Of a stretch of 64,000 bases of DNA, positions 1 to 12,085 are shown piece after piece; the first letter of the stretch is position 1; each line of letters starts with the position of its first letter. The stretch spans positions 62,001-126,000 of the forward strand of contig QJPP01004105.1 in assembly GCA_003996215.1 (NCBI GenBank), read 5' to 3'. Under the pieces are notes generated by a model that searched no databases, had not been told where the DNA came from, and saw only the letters and a list, made by a program, of their open reading frames with translations. Both the position numbers and the translations under genes were made by a program. The stretch is from Jaltomata sinuosa (Eukaryota; Streptophyta; Magnoliopsida; Solanales; Solanaceae).

Positions 1-275
1 GCTGGGGCAGAGCTAGAGTATAGCCTGCGGTTTCAGCCGAATCCAGTAGCTTTGGTCCAAACCCTGTATTTGTCTTAAAAAATCCATTGAACATGTGGAA
101 ATTATTAATTTACGACCCAGTAACGTAAGAGATTTGGAAACCCGAACCCATAATCTTCGAATCCTGGCTTCGCCTAACAAAGGGAACCAGGCAAGGGTGA
201 AAGTGGGAATTGAACCCATATGAATTGTGTGATTGATTCCCAGCAGTAACACTAGACTATCACCGTTACTTAAGA
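1..275 (-). mobile_element. tRNA-derived SINE-like repeat (degenerate)
   Basis: On the minus strand this stretch begins with a tRNA-like head: a TAGTCTAGTG-type A-box region followed by GGTTCAATTCCCA, a good Pol III B box. It then runs into a tail ending at the window edge. It is probably a SINE-type repeat in or upstream of the first gene. The open frame on this strand has no recognisable protein similarity. The family name is not certain, and no target-site duplication can be checked because the element meets the window edge. Confidence 0.35.
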
Positions 276-761
276 TTACATTTTCCAACTTTAAACCAAG
301 ATTCAAACTTCAGCTTCTCACTTATAGTCACTTTGCTTCAATCCCAGACTAGACGAGTCAGCCACATGATACTTTTCAGGAATCCTTTGCTCATTTGACA
401 GTAGATTCGGGTGCCTGTGTTGCTTCTTGCTTGTACCATAATAAATCGTAATTTGTTTAGTTTGTATTGTTATTTGCTTCGTCTTGATTTTTCTGCTTTG
501 CTAATATTTTACTCAAGTCTCGCTCAAGCTAACTTTGTCATGGCCAAGTTTATGCATTTAATATAAAATTTGTGGTTTAACTTACCAGAAGTATCATTTT
601 GCATCTTAATTCTCGACCCATCTTGGCTTTCTCATTTTGAATTCTCTACTGGCTGTCATGTTGAAACTGATAAAAAAACTAGCTGTTGCGACAGCCAGTT
701 TCATACAACTATATTATGCACTTTCCAGCTTCTGACACAGCTGTTCTCTTATTCTTTCAAG
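276..761. other. Non-coding stretch before the first visible CWZF exon
   Basis: AT-rich sequence with no exon I can support, ending in a pyrimidine-rich acceptor (TTCTTTCAAG) before the exon at 762. It is probably an intron of the CWZF gene. The first coding exon, which in relatives carries the acidic N terminus, is not visible here and probably lies left of the window. Confidence 0.5.
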
Positions 762-3700
762 GATGAGAAACTCCAAGATGTTTTGGGGCATTTTCAAAAG
801 GATTTTGAGGATGGAGTTTCATCTGAGAACTTGGGTATTACAATGGAATATTCTTCGAATCAGAAGCATGCAGTGATGTGTTTGTGCGTTGCATGATGAC
901 TATCGATTTGCATGTGTTGCAGGGTCAAAATTTGGCGGATATGGTTCATTTTTACCTACCTATCAGCGTTCACCTTCTTGGACTTGTGCAAGGACTCCAC
1001 CAGAGGCCTACAGCAATAACAAATCAATATCACCAAGCAATTTGCGCCCAGAGGTAGCTACCTTCTAATGAAGCTGTGTTTAATTGCTTTCCTCACATTG
1101 TTTTCTACTTTGACTAAGCAATATGCATCATCATGTTATGCAGGATGGTCGTCAACCCTCATTAGCCTCCTCATCCGCTTCTCTATCAGGAAGGCCCCTA
1201 GCATCTTCTGCCTATTCGTCGACAATAGTACCTTTACTGAAGGCTCCAGCAGCTAATGGGAAAACAAATTCAGCTCTGCAACCTGCGCAGGATGAAGACT
1301 CCACTTCAAAAAGTGAACTAGTCAAGAAGCCTACAAATCTTTCAGACAAGAAAGCTCCCAAGTTGCATACCAGAGTTGGTACTGAAAATTTGTCAACCCA
1401 AAAGAAAGCTGAAATCTACACCGGGCTTGGCCTTGATGTCTCTCCATCATCATCGCTGGATGATAGCCCAATGAACAGTGAGGGGTTATCTCAGGACCTT
1501 AAGGATTCCCGATATGAATCTCCGACAAGTATACTTCAGGTGAATTCTCTCACCCCTCTCTTAAAGGCATCAAATTTGCTTTTTATCTCTTTTCTTTTTT
1601 TGGTCAACTTGACCTTGGTTTCTCTGTTTTTTTCGTCCATGTGTTGAGGCAGATTATGACCTCATATCCGATGCATGATGGCCTACTGTTATCCCCGCTT
1701 TCGGATGATTTGATTCACTTGACTGAAAAAGGAAATCTTTGGGGGAAATCTGGATCTGAGTGTATGATCCAGGAAAACCTTGGAACTTCTGTTGCATTAG
1801 TAAATGGAACTCATTTTGCAAATAGGAAAGCTTCAGAAGCTAGGAAATGGAAATCTTATGATAAAGATGTTTTAGGAACTGGCTATGGCAATGACAATCA
1901 TAATGGTAGCACAGTGCCTTTAAAGAAGGAGGCTGATGTAAACATTATCACCTCTGAAGAACTTGTTTCTGAGGCATTGAAACTCCCTCTTAGTGATCCT
2001 CCAAAATATGCTGGCAGGATAATTGACGGCCCAAGAACAGCCGTTGGGGGTAGGGCGACAGAATGCTCATCCAATAAAGCTTCGGACCCTGTTACTGCCA
2101 CAGAAATCGATGCTCTGTATGATGGAAATATTATTTCATCTGGAAGAGTTATGAAAACTGAGTCTCATGATGTTCAAAGCACAGAGGTTGTAGAAGAAGT
2201 TTTCATGGCTGATTCTTCCAGGGAATCTAAGAGTAAGAAAACCTTCTATAGAGACACTCTCTTGTCAAAAAGTGGTTCGGAGGACATGAAAAAGAACCAT
2301 ATTAGAGATAGATATAGAGACTTCTTTGGGTATATTAAATCTGAAGAGGATGGTGATGAAACTGGTTTACAGGAAATTCATTCACCAGAAATGCTGAAGA
2401 TTTCTGGTACTATCGCTAATAAAAGTTTGTTTGAACCCAACAGTTCGATAAAGGAAAGAGTTAATGTTGGCAAAACTGAGAAGCCATGTTCATCTGGGAG
2501 GTATCCTATATTGGCTTCAAAAGGACCAACTTCCATTGATGCTTTGCATGCCAGCCAAGACAACCGTGATCATAGTGTACAAGCTATTGATTCCAGTGGG
2601 AAGACAAGATATGGATCAAAAGGTTCGTCAAGTGGAACTAAACAAGACGGCTCTCAATTTTCCAACTACGTCATGACGAACCATCAGGAGGACCCGAATT
2701 GTAGAAGCTCAAGTGGTACTTCTCAGTCACTTGATGAAAATTGCCATCAACACTCGGGCACTCCAAATAGCTTAGTTGTAAAGAAGCGGAGACATAAAAA
2801 CAAAGAGAAGAAAATTTCTCTTGACAACCACTCTGATGGAGGTATTCATCTTTAGTAATCACATTTCGAACTTGCTGCAATCGTGAAATTCTGGTCTTTT
2901 CTTTATTTTCTGTATGGGATGTTTGACAGGTATGAAGGATGCAAAGACGAGGAACATAAGCGAGGTGGAATTAGATGTATCTTCTAAAAAAATTAAGCAA
3001 GATGATGCACGTGATGACGAGAACCGGAGCTTTTACCCCGTTGTTGAAAAACCTGGATGGAGCTCAAGCAGTGGTTTGTCACATAACGTGTCAGGGATGA
3101 TTCAGGGCAAATATAAAGACATGGACTCAGAGGATGATTCAATGAAAGACTTGGTTTCAGCAAAGAACTCAGAAGCCCATATTTCAGATGTGTCAATGCA
3201 TAAGGAGAAGCGTGACAATGAAGGTTCTTCGACAAAGAGAAAAGGGAGCGAACTTCGAGATTCATTGACATGTAATCCTCAAGATTCTATGGAAAAAATA
3301 TGTGATGACATCTGCAGGAAGGAAAAGAAAGCAAGGGTCTCCAAGTCTGACCGGAAAGACACTAGTGCAAGCAAAGGTAGTGCTGGAACAGGTCAAGTTA
3401 AAAAGGAACAGCAGGCTGGGCAAGATCTGGATAGCACTCTATCTTTGCAGTGTGTAAAAGCTGCAGATTCTTCAAAAAAGGATCTATGCAATTCGCGGCC
3501 TTCTGTTGCTGCCTCGTCAGCCTTTCCCACTTCTAGTCCCAAGAGGTCTTCTGATGGTGAAAATGATGGGTTCTCCAATGAATCCTATATCGTTAAGAAG
3601 GATAATGCCTGCTATGGCAAGAGTTATGATGTATTATGTGAAGCTGATTTAGAGGAGAAAGATGTCCATCGTGAATCAGATACAAAAGTCAAAGCAAAGA

Positions 3701-6700
3701 CCATGGTTTCTGGTGATGCGACTCATCAGGATACTGATGTAAATGCAGATCCATTACGTCAAGCTAGTCAATATGATTGCAAGATTGGAAATTCAGACCA
3801 AGGCTCTGATAAGGAGAGAAAGAATGACCATCAGTGTCAGAATAGTGGGTCTGTCTCAAATGGTAAAAGAGGTTCCTCGTCACGGCGTAAAGAGAAGATC
3901 CGGGCTCCGGAATCTGATTCTGACCAACGTAAGACCAAAAATCCTGATGTTTTAAATTTATCTTCAGACCAAGTGCCATTAGATGAGGAGAAGACGGCAC
4001 CAGGAAAAAACAAGTCTCAGGAGAAATCTGTTGGTTCAGATAGATTAAAGAAGAGTTCTAAGAAGGATTCTTCTGGAAAATTATTGGAAAAAAATGTTAA
4101 AGGTGATAATCAATCAAGACTTGGTCATCATGATGGTGCAGAAGTTCAATCGAGTGTTGCATCCCGCCTGGATAAAAGGCAGGCTGCGCTACCAGATCGA
4201 GATGATCAGAGATCATCTAAGAAGCTCGTTTCCAACCAAAGTGAGCAGATTAAAGTCTCTTCTAATTCTCCTTTACCAAGAGATCAGAATGAGACAGTTG
4301 TATTTAAAGAGCCAGTTCCTGGATCTGAAAGGGAAAATGGCGATGCTTTTGAAAGGGAAAGGTCAAATGCTTCAAGACAGGGTAAAAAAGCTAAAAGCCA
4401 CCATGGAAACCTACCTAATAATACTGCTAATAAGGTCAGGGATCTAGATGTTCCCAGCCCTGTTCGGAAGGATTCATCAAGTCAAGCTGCTACAAATGCC
4501 ATAAAAGAAGCCACAAACCTTAAACATCTGGCAGATCGTCTCAAGGTTAGAAGAATTTACACTTGCATCCAAAGAAAGGAGGGGACAAACATATGGTGGA
4601 TATGCTTTATTATTTGTTTCAGTTATTTATTTTTATATTGCATAACTTTGGCTATTTGTTTCAGAATTCTGGATCAAGTGAACGTACGGGTATCTATTTC
4701 CAAGCGGCACTAAAGTTTCTCCATGGCGCCTCCTTACTAGAATTAGACAGCGCCAAGCATGGTGAACAGAACCAGTCAAGGAGAATCTATAGCAGCACTG
4801 CAAAACTCTGCCAGTGAGTTGCCCTCTTAACTTAAAATTGGTTCATTCATTGAGATGACATGCAAAAAACTGTTGCAAGCATGAAAGTATTGTGTTAAAA
4901 AAGATTGTTGAGTAGGTATTATTCGTCACATGCCAAAGTGCTTAGTGTCAGAGATACGTCTGCAGCATTATTCAATGGAGTCGGTCATGTAAATCTCCCA
5001 TTAAAGACCTAGTCTGGCCAAGTATGACATGTCTCAGCAATGACTCTCTTAGCAAATAGCATGCTGTTGAAATAGCAAATCATGCATTTGAATTGCTATT
5101 CTTTAACTCCCTCCGTTTCAATTTTGTTTGTCTGGTTTTGACTTGGCACGGATTTTAAGAAAGTAAAGAATATTTTTGAATCTTGTGGTCTTAAACTAAA
5201 CATATGTAGAATGTACCAATATGCCCTTTAATCTTGTGGTCCTAAACATGCCACATGGAAAGTTAGAATTAGAGTTGCCAAAAAAGGAAAGAGGCATTCT
5301 TTTTGAAACAGATTAAAAAGGAAAGTAAGACAAACAAATTGAAATGGAGGGAGTATAATTTTGAGTCTTCATTTGAACTTGAAGATTGAAGTTCCAAAAT
5401 TATGAAATTTGCCTTGACAATATGTTTTTCTATTCTTTACATTTATGAAGGATCTAAGAGTGGTTAAAGTTTTGGATTTTGTTAAAGCCACACTTGCTGT
5501 GAAATTGGTTGATGTCTTGGTGATTGTTCTGTATCGTCTGCTTTATAAGTGTTTGAACTTGTTAGCATATTCTTCTCTTGTTGACAAAACAACTTTAGCA
5601 GCAGACATAACAGTATTATTTTAGTGCTATGGAAAAATCTAATCCAAAGTTGTGTTTCAATTTATATTCAATTAGCTCATATAAATTTTGGATGCAACTT
5701 CCTTCACCAATGACATGTATCATGAAAAACTTTGTGACCCTATTCTTCTGAATATGATTAGTGTTTTTCAATTTCCATTTTTTGAAGATATGTATGCACT
5801 CTGTGGCCAAGGTTTATGGCGCTTTTGTACTCAATCGGAAGAGCGAATTTCATTGGGTAGTACTTTTCGAACATGTGGAATGTATGCTATTTATGGATAA
5901 TCAAATATAGTTTGTTGTATTTTAGAAATCAGTTGTTACAATGCCATGAAAAACCTTGACCTACCATCTGAAATGTCAACAAGGATGTAATGCTGATTGT
6001 TGGTCCTTATTATGTTCAAAGGTTTTGTGGTCATGAATATGAGAAATTGAAAGACATGGCAGCTGCTGCACTTGCCTATAAATGCATGGAGGTGGCATAC
6101 ATGAGAGTAATTTATTCTTCACAGTCCGATGCAAACAGATACAGAAATGAGTTACAAACAGCTCTACAAATTTTTCCTCCAGGTAAAATCTGATTGGGAT
6201 GTCCGGAAAATCTACATTTGATATCTTGGTGCTTCTTTAAGCCACTAGTTTAACTTTTGATTATTAATCTTCTCTTTGATGGTTGCTCTCTCAGTGAACA
6301 TGTCAAATGTTTTCTTGTTTTACTCCATAATCATCATGTGTACGTATTGGCTAATGCATTTTTGCACTTCTGTCCTATTAGTCAGGGAAGTATGGCATAT
6401 GTCAAAATTAGTGATATCCACTGTTGATGAAAATAATTGCTCAGGGAAGAAAGCATTAGTATAAATATGAGTACTGGAAATAGTTAAACTAGTTAGAATG
6501 CGTTACAACCATATGTCTGTAATTATGATGAGCTGTGTTGGACTTCTCTTCTTAATAGTTATTACTCTTACCGAAGGGGAGCCTTGGCATAACGGCTAAA
6601 GTTGCTTCCATGTGACCAGGAGGTCACGGGTTCGAGCTGTGGGAACAGCCTCTTGCAGAAATGCAGGGTAAGGCTGTGTACAATAGACCCTTGTAGTCCA

Positions 6701-7517
6701 GTCCTTCCCTGGACCCTGCACATAACGGGAGCTTAGTGCACCGGGCCGCCTCTTCCTTTTTTTGGTTATTACTCTTACCAGACTCATTATTATATAATAG
6801 GTGAGTCTCCTTTCTCTTCTGTCTCTGATGTTGACAATTTGAACAATCAAACAATAGTAGACAAGGCTGCATCGGCAAAAGTTGTTGGTTCTCCTCAAGT
6901 AGCTGGAACTCATGTTGTCTCGGCAAGAAATGGTTCTAGCTTCACTCGGCTTATCAACTTGGTAAGTACACATATTTTAATGATAAACCAACACCCCAAT
7001 CAAAGAAATATTTTGTGATAACTAACACCGTGATTAGATAGAATAATTGCCTAAAGAACGGTTAGGCAAAATTAGCTGGTTGAACCAACTTTCATTAGGC
7101 TTCATCATCTTTCTTCCAAGGGATTGAAATTTGTTTTTCTGTCCCCTTAATTGTTATCTACCATTTTATTTGGGTAAAGGACATGATAAAGTGCTTACTC
7201 ATCAAAACCTTTTTCCATAAATATCCGTTAAGAACTCAGGTTCTACGTTTTGAATTTTTGATAGTTTGACTAGACAATGTGGTTTCAATTTTCTAACATG
7301 TTATAGTTTTGTTATTTTACAGGCACAGGAAGTTAATTTTGCGATGGAGGCCTCCAGGAAATCACGTGTTGCTTTTGCAGCTGTTAATCCAGGGCCGGGA
7401 GATTCACAATGTAAAGAGGGTGCGTTATCCGTTAAGAAGGCCCTTGATTTCAACTTCCAGGATGTGGATGGATTATTGCGTCTTGTGCGGGTTGCCATGG
7501 AAGCTATCAGTCATTAG
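762..7517 (+). CDS. CWZF-family nuclear protein lacking the CW zinc finger (5'-partial)
   Basis: Exons: 762-834, 923-1053, 1144-1539, 1653-2841, 2930-4545, 4665-4813, 6022-6182, 6801-6961, 7323-7517 (stop TAG). All phases join without a break. Recognisable family blocks in order are DEKLQDVLGHFQKDFE, GGYGSFLPTYQRSP, EIYTGLGLDVSPSSSLDDSP, LLLSPLSDDLIHLTEK, then a long low-complexity Lys/Ser-rich middle. The conserved C-terminal helical region follows: LKHLADRLK, ALKFLHGASLLE, MAAAALAYKCMEVAYMRVIY and MEASRKSRVAFA. Plant CWZF proteins are large nuclear proteins whose CW domain reads histone H3K4 methylation. Here the segment that should carry the WVCCDxCxKWR-type domain, between about 2500 and 2580 in the fourth exon, is missing in frame. 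No other W-C-x2-C-x2-W pattern is seen. The first exon is outside the window. The gene points toward the cullin gene, tail to tail. The family assignment is strong. Function without the CW domain is unknown. Confidence 0.85.
5106..5355. mobile_element. Stowaway-like MITE in CWZF intron
   Basis: Terminal inverted repeats ACTCCCTCCGTTTCAATTTT and its complement near 5335-5354 flank about 250 bp of non-coding DNA, with TA at the borders. This is the Tc1/mariner-derived Stowaway pattern. It lies inside the intron between exons 4665-4813 and 6022-6182, so it should be removed by splicing. Confidence 0.75.
6573..6764 (+). mobile_element. tRNA-derived SINE with intact 15-bp target duplication
   Basis: The element starts GGGGAGCCTTGGCATAACGG (tRNA-like A-box region) and carries the B box GGGTTCGAGC. 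It ends in GTGCACCGGGCCGCC plus a T-rich tail. GTTATTACTCTTACC is present on both sides (6558-6572 and 6765-6779), a perfect 15-bp target-site duplication. It sits in the CWZF intron just before the exon at 6801, so its T-rich tail may add to the acceptor's polypyrimidine tract. Elements of this kind are common in Solanaceae. The subfamily name is not assigned. Confidence 0.85.
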
Positions 7518-8900
7518 ATTGCAAGCTGCTGTTGAAATTGTCCACACCTTGGAAAATAGTTTTGTACCCGCTCTCCGTTACTGTCAGTTGAGCAAGTTAA
7601 AAAGAGGATCTCTTGGTTGGAGTTGCGGGTGAAGTTTGTTATACCAGCTCCCAAAGTTCATCTTCTCAATGCTCTTGTACACCTGTACAGTAATACCTAA
7701 ATTCTACTGTTTGTAAGATATCTTAGCAGAAGGTGAGTCTGGGAGTAATGATAAAGTTGTCTCTATGTGACCTGAACTGTGTTCGAGCCGAGGAATCAAC
7801 CACTGATAAGCATCAGGGTAGGCTACCTACAACACACCCCTTGTAGTGCGGTCCCTCTCCCGACTCTGCGTAAACGCGGGATGCTTCGTGCACCGGGCTG
7901 TCAGAAATTCACATCATTCAGTGGCTCGTTACTTATCCTGCTGACTTGGTAAGATGAGCATCACTATTGTGTCTTTGTTTAACTTCTGGTTTTGCCTCGT
8001 CTAATCTGCAGGCAGTTGACCGATTCCCCCACCTCCCTGTGTTAAATAAATTTCCTCAGGGATCCAACTCTTAGACCAGATTACCTTTTCACAGGTACAT
8101 AAGCAACCGAGATAGCTTGTTGTTTTTGACTCGGAGAAGGAAAGATGTTGGGAGTTTACTTTCAGGGAAGTGTAGAAACATAATGTAACCAATATATATG
8201 CTTCACATAGATTGTTGGATTATTGATTAGAGGATGAGGAGTTACTATACCTTCTCCCTGTAAGTCGACTGTCCACACCTGAATTCTATTAGCAAAACTA
8301 GAGAGATATTTGCCTAAGATTTCTTGGTTTTGGTTGCAGCTCTACGTTTTGCAGATAGGGACGTCACATGTGCAGTCGTTACTGGCGGTTTCACCTCTTC
8401 GTTTGGTTAGAACTCTATTGCCACCATTCTTCTTTCATGGGAGTTTATTTCAAAAGAAGATAACATAGGAAAATAATGATTCTCTTTATTTTTGCTACAT
8501 ATTCTGATTGTTCTATTGTTTTTTCACTTATTGAATGTCATATTACAGGGAGTTGAGAACTGCAACAGAAGCAGCAAAGCTGCAGAAGCTACTTACTAGT
8601 GTTTAGAATCTAGAACCTAGTAAACTGCTTCTTTTAGAATGTAAAACCCATAAACTCAGAATTCTAGCTTCGCCCACTGCACAGACGAACTTAAATGGAG
8701 CAACATGGAAGTAAAGATTCATAAGAAGACTTCTTGCTTTGGATTGAGGCATTGTAGTTATTGTAGTTGTGGCTGTACAGATGAGGATTAATAGAAAAGA
8801 ATCGTCGTTGTAATGTCTTTATGTATAGTTAAACACCATATTGATGTACATTAATAAGATTTATTTGACTTGTAAAAGGGAATATAAAGGAGTTTGTGTC
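7518..8900 (+). other. 3' untranslated / downstream region of the CWZF gene
   Basis: After the TAG at 7515-7517 there is no further exon of the family. The region has T-rich transcript-like sequence and a SINE remnant at 7738-7902. Possible poly(A) signals (AATAAG/AATATAAA) lie near 8850-8890. Several GT/AG pairs would allow 3'UTR introns, but I cannot prove them. No coding content is supported. Confidence 0.45.
7738..7902 (+). mobile_element. Diverged SINE copy (same family as 6573)
   Basis: It shares GTTCGAGCC, CAGGGTAGGCT, CCCTTGTAGT and the 3' end GTGCACCGGGCTGTC with the copy at 6573-6764, with many substitutions. It lies just downstream of the CWZF stop codon, so it could be part of the 3'UTR. 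No clear target duplication. Confidence 0.7.
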
Positions 8901-9538
8901 AATAAAATATCTTCAGAAAGTATGTTAGCATATCTGTCATAAACTAGAAACATAGTGCTGAGGTTTGTCTTGATGGTGTTTACACTGCAAAGTCTTTGTA
9001 AATCAAAGATATGATCAGTTCAGCCCTAACCACCCCTCCACCCCCACCCCCCACACATCATCACCACCCCACCCAACCTGTTGTGTACTCCAATTAATTT
9101 ATTTGGATTCATGTCAACTTTGGTCTGCATCATTCCTGTCACTAGTCGCTAGGCAATAAGCGAGGAGGAAATGAAGCTGTTTACGAAGCTTTGCTTCTCC
9201 CCTTGTAGTCATAATGCTCGACTTGTCACTACTTTGATTCAAAAGGTAACCATCGGTTCCTGACTTTCTCCATTTTCCGCAACCATAACCACTGGTCATT
9301 TTGATTACTTCATCGATAATGGCAGTTGTCTCCTGATGATATTAAACTTAATGTAGATGGTACTTGCGATAAGAAAAAGAGTAACATTTGAAATAATGTG
9401 TGAATAACCACTATAGATTGAATCAGATTCCACTCTTCTGCTTGGAACCTTGCTACGTCTAAATTCTGAATCCGTCACTACTCAGATTCGACATAGTGTC
9501 AAGTGCAGTCAATGCCAACCAGGTACGAGATCAGTGGC
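8900..9538. other. Intergenic region between two convergent genes
   Basis: The region holds a C-rich low-complexity tract (about 9020-9080, runs of CCACCCC) and sequence that is presumably 3'UTR of the minus-strand cullin-like gene. No ORF with family resemblance. Confidence 0.4.
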
Positions 9539-9757
9539 TCAAGCAATGTACTTGTACGTGTTCGTGTTCTCCAGGTCTCTTTCCAAGTAGTCTCGAGTGA
9601 TAAGATCTTCGATCCTCTTTTTGATTGCTTTGACATCAGGCTACATAAGTAAAAAAATTCAAGAATCAGACTGAGACAAAGATAGCAAATGAAATGTCCA
9701 ATGTGGAGGTAGCTGATTTCAAATTTGGATTTTCAGGCAGTACTAAACGAAGCTACT

Positions 9758-9863
9758 ACAACATATCCAGTGTAATCCCATAAGTGGGGTTTGGAGAGGG
9801 TAGGATGTAAGCAGACCTTACCTCTACCTTTGCGGGGTAGAAAGACTGTTTCCGATAGACCCT
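9758..9863 (-). mobile_element. TS-type SINE fragment
   Basis: On the minus strand it contains the block GGTCTATCGGAAACAGTCTT, then GGTAAGGTCTGCTTACATCC, then CCACTTATGGGATTACACTGG, the 3' half of the tobacco-type TS SINE that normally ends in (TTG)n. It lies in the intron between the last two exons of the cullin-like gene. Confidence 0.65.
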
Positions 9864-10508
9864 ATCATACTACTAGAAGTACGACAACACTTGAGTACCT
9901 AATACCCTTAGATATCCAAAGTGGTTGAAAAATTGTGGTATACCTTGAACATTTTGCTCAACTGCTCAACACACACCAAAATTAGCTGTTGATGAGTTAG
10001 AACTTTCTTGGCCTTCATTATACGCACCAGACAGGCATCAATTGCATAACGTCTGTCCTTGCCAACTTCCTCAACCATTTTCTTCCTATCGTCAACAGGA
10101 GGCAAAGGGACCTGGAAGGTACAAACAAGTCGTGTTGCTAACGTATAAGTTCCAAGTATACATTTATCAAGAAGCATCATTTTGAAGTAACGTGAAGTTC
10201 TATACCCGAATCCTCCTCATTTTGTCAGTGAACTGGGAGTTGAACTCAAAATGATCAGTCGATGAAACAGTTCTACCGCTGGGCTCCTTGTTAAGAATTT
10301 TGTACTTGGCACATGACACGGATGCCAACACTCTAACCAAGTCATCGTCAGCCAAATTTAACTCACTCTTGATGTCGGGAGTAACTCCATTTATCAGAAG
10401 CATTAAACAGTAATAGAGCAGCAGCCTGAAAATGAAGAAATATGTTAATCCAACAGCATAGTTTCTATCGAACCAGGATATTGCAGTAGAAATACTTGAC
10501 AAATCGAT

Positions 10509-10660
10509 CACAGGTGGGGCCTGGGGAGAGTAGAGTGTACGCAGACCTTACCTCTACCTTGAAAAGGTAGAGAGGCTGTTTCTGATAGACCCTCGGCTTA
10601 AAGAACGATAAAAAGAGGCAGTAGCAACAAGCAGAAACAACAACAAGAAGAAGACAATAA
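10509..10660 (-). mobile_element. TS-type SINE fragment
   Basis: On the minus strand it carries GAGGGTCTATCAGAAACAGC, GGTAAGGTCTGCGTACACTC and CCCCAGGCCCCACCTGTG, so it is the same family as 9758-9863. Beyond 10605 it continues into an A/C/G-rich (CAACAA, AAGAAG) stretch that may be the 5' part. It is intronic in the cullin-like gene. Confidence 0.65.
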
Positions 10661-11889
10661 GGTAACCGAGGCTAAAGGAACATGTAGAAATAGAAATCGA
10701 AAAATAATGAAAAAACAAGAATAGTACTAATGCATAGAGAAAGGAAAAGAAATATGCCCGACTACCTGATAAGTTCCCAGAATTAATTCAATAGTTTTCT
10801 GCTCAAACTTTCCATTAAGGTTACATTGTCCCAATGAGAATATCCATGTCAATTTCTTGTGTTTCGTTTTCTTCTGATAAAATTCCTTGAAGGATTCCAC
10901 GCCCTTTGCCTGAGACAAACGAATGACAAAACCGAAAGAGCTCAGATCAGAAGAAAAAAGGATCTTAACAAGAGAAGCACATCTTTACCATTTCCACAGG
11001 GAGATTCAGATCACAAGATTTGTAACTTGGCCAGAATCCAGTTGTAAGAACGGTGACAGTCATATCGATTCCAGGATTCGTTGCAGGGTTGTTGCTGATA
11101 TATTCCTGAAAGTGAGTCTGATTTTCCTTCACCAATGACAAATCTGTCACCTGTTTTACATTTTCCAACCACCCCTTTTTTTAGATATTTCAAAGGCGGG
11201 AAGAGACAAACGTTTAGAAGTCCATTAAACTGTCCTCACCATTCCCTCCATCTTGGATGTAAACTGTCCACCACACTGCTGCTTTAGCTTTGATAAGATA
11301 AGCCTTTCATGTTCTTCATTGGCACTTTTACCAAAAAGCAATCGGCGAGAAAGCTTCTTCCTATCAGTCATTCAGACAATTAGCATACCAAATGGTTAAA
11401 GATGTAACAAAAGCAACTAAAATGATTTTGTCAAAAGAACTGTTGGCACTAGATTCCAACCTGTAGAACTCAGCAAACACATCTTTGTCGCTGATGTACG
11501 TGACAAGCTTGACCACCTACATGAAAAGTAAACCATTTTGACGGCGTTAGAGCAAAAGTATGAAGTTTGACCTCAAATCGAAGAGGGATATAAATTTTGT
11601 ACTTACCTTATCCAATGTATCTTCAATAGCATCGTCACTGAGTTGTTCGTTCCCACCTTCCTTAAGGGTATTATCACAATAAGAAGCAAGGAGCTCTGCA
11701 GTTGAAGAGCCAGCAACACTTTTGTTACAGAAGACCTCAAATGTCTCTTTTAGAGCCTATGAAAGTCAACAGTTTATACATCAGCCAGTAGGGGAACGCG
11801 TTAAGACGATGCTTGAGTCCTTCTAAGATTTAACACTTATCCTTGTGGAACTCATATGTATACTTTACTATATCACATCTAACTGTTTT

Positions 11890-12085
11890 CTTTACATGGT
11901 ATCAGAGTTGGGCCTATCCCAATTTATGATTTATGACGTTGGGCTCCATATTAAATTGCCTACGCTCCAGATGTCCACTCCTAGGCGTGAGACGGGGTGT
12001 TAGGTCCCACATCGGTGGGATGAGGAGAATTTGAACTCCTTATATGGACTTCGGCAATCCTCCCCTCAACGGTTAGACCCAAGAT
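11890..12085 (+). mobile_element. LTR/TRIM-like retroelement fragment
   Basis: It contains ATGGTATCAGAGTTGGGCC, which resembles a primer-binding site for initiator tRNA-Met, then GGGGTGTTAGGTCCCACATC, a TG-starting LTR border typical of short non-coding (TRIM-like) plant retroelements. No coding capacity. It lies in the cullin-like intron between exons 12161-12247 and 11607-11756. Confidence 0.5.

Noticed and set aside
13..306. 97-codon minus-strand ORF at the left edge
   Set aside because: It coincides with a SINE-like repeat and shows no protein family resemblance.
3743..4447. Alternate-frame ORFs inside the large CWZF exon
   Set aside because: They are shadows of the 2930-4545 exon, whose frame joins correctly on both sides.
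6576..6660. Possible functional tRNA gene in the SINE head
   Set aside because: A and B boxes are present but the sequence does not fold as a full cloverleaf and continues into a SINE body with target duplication.
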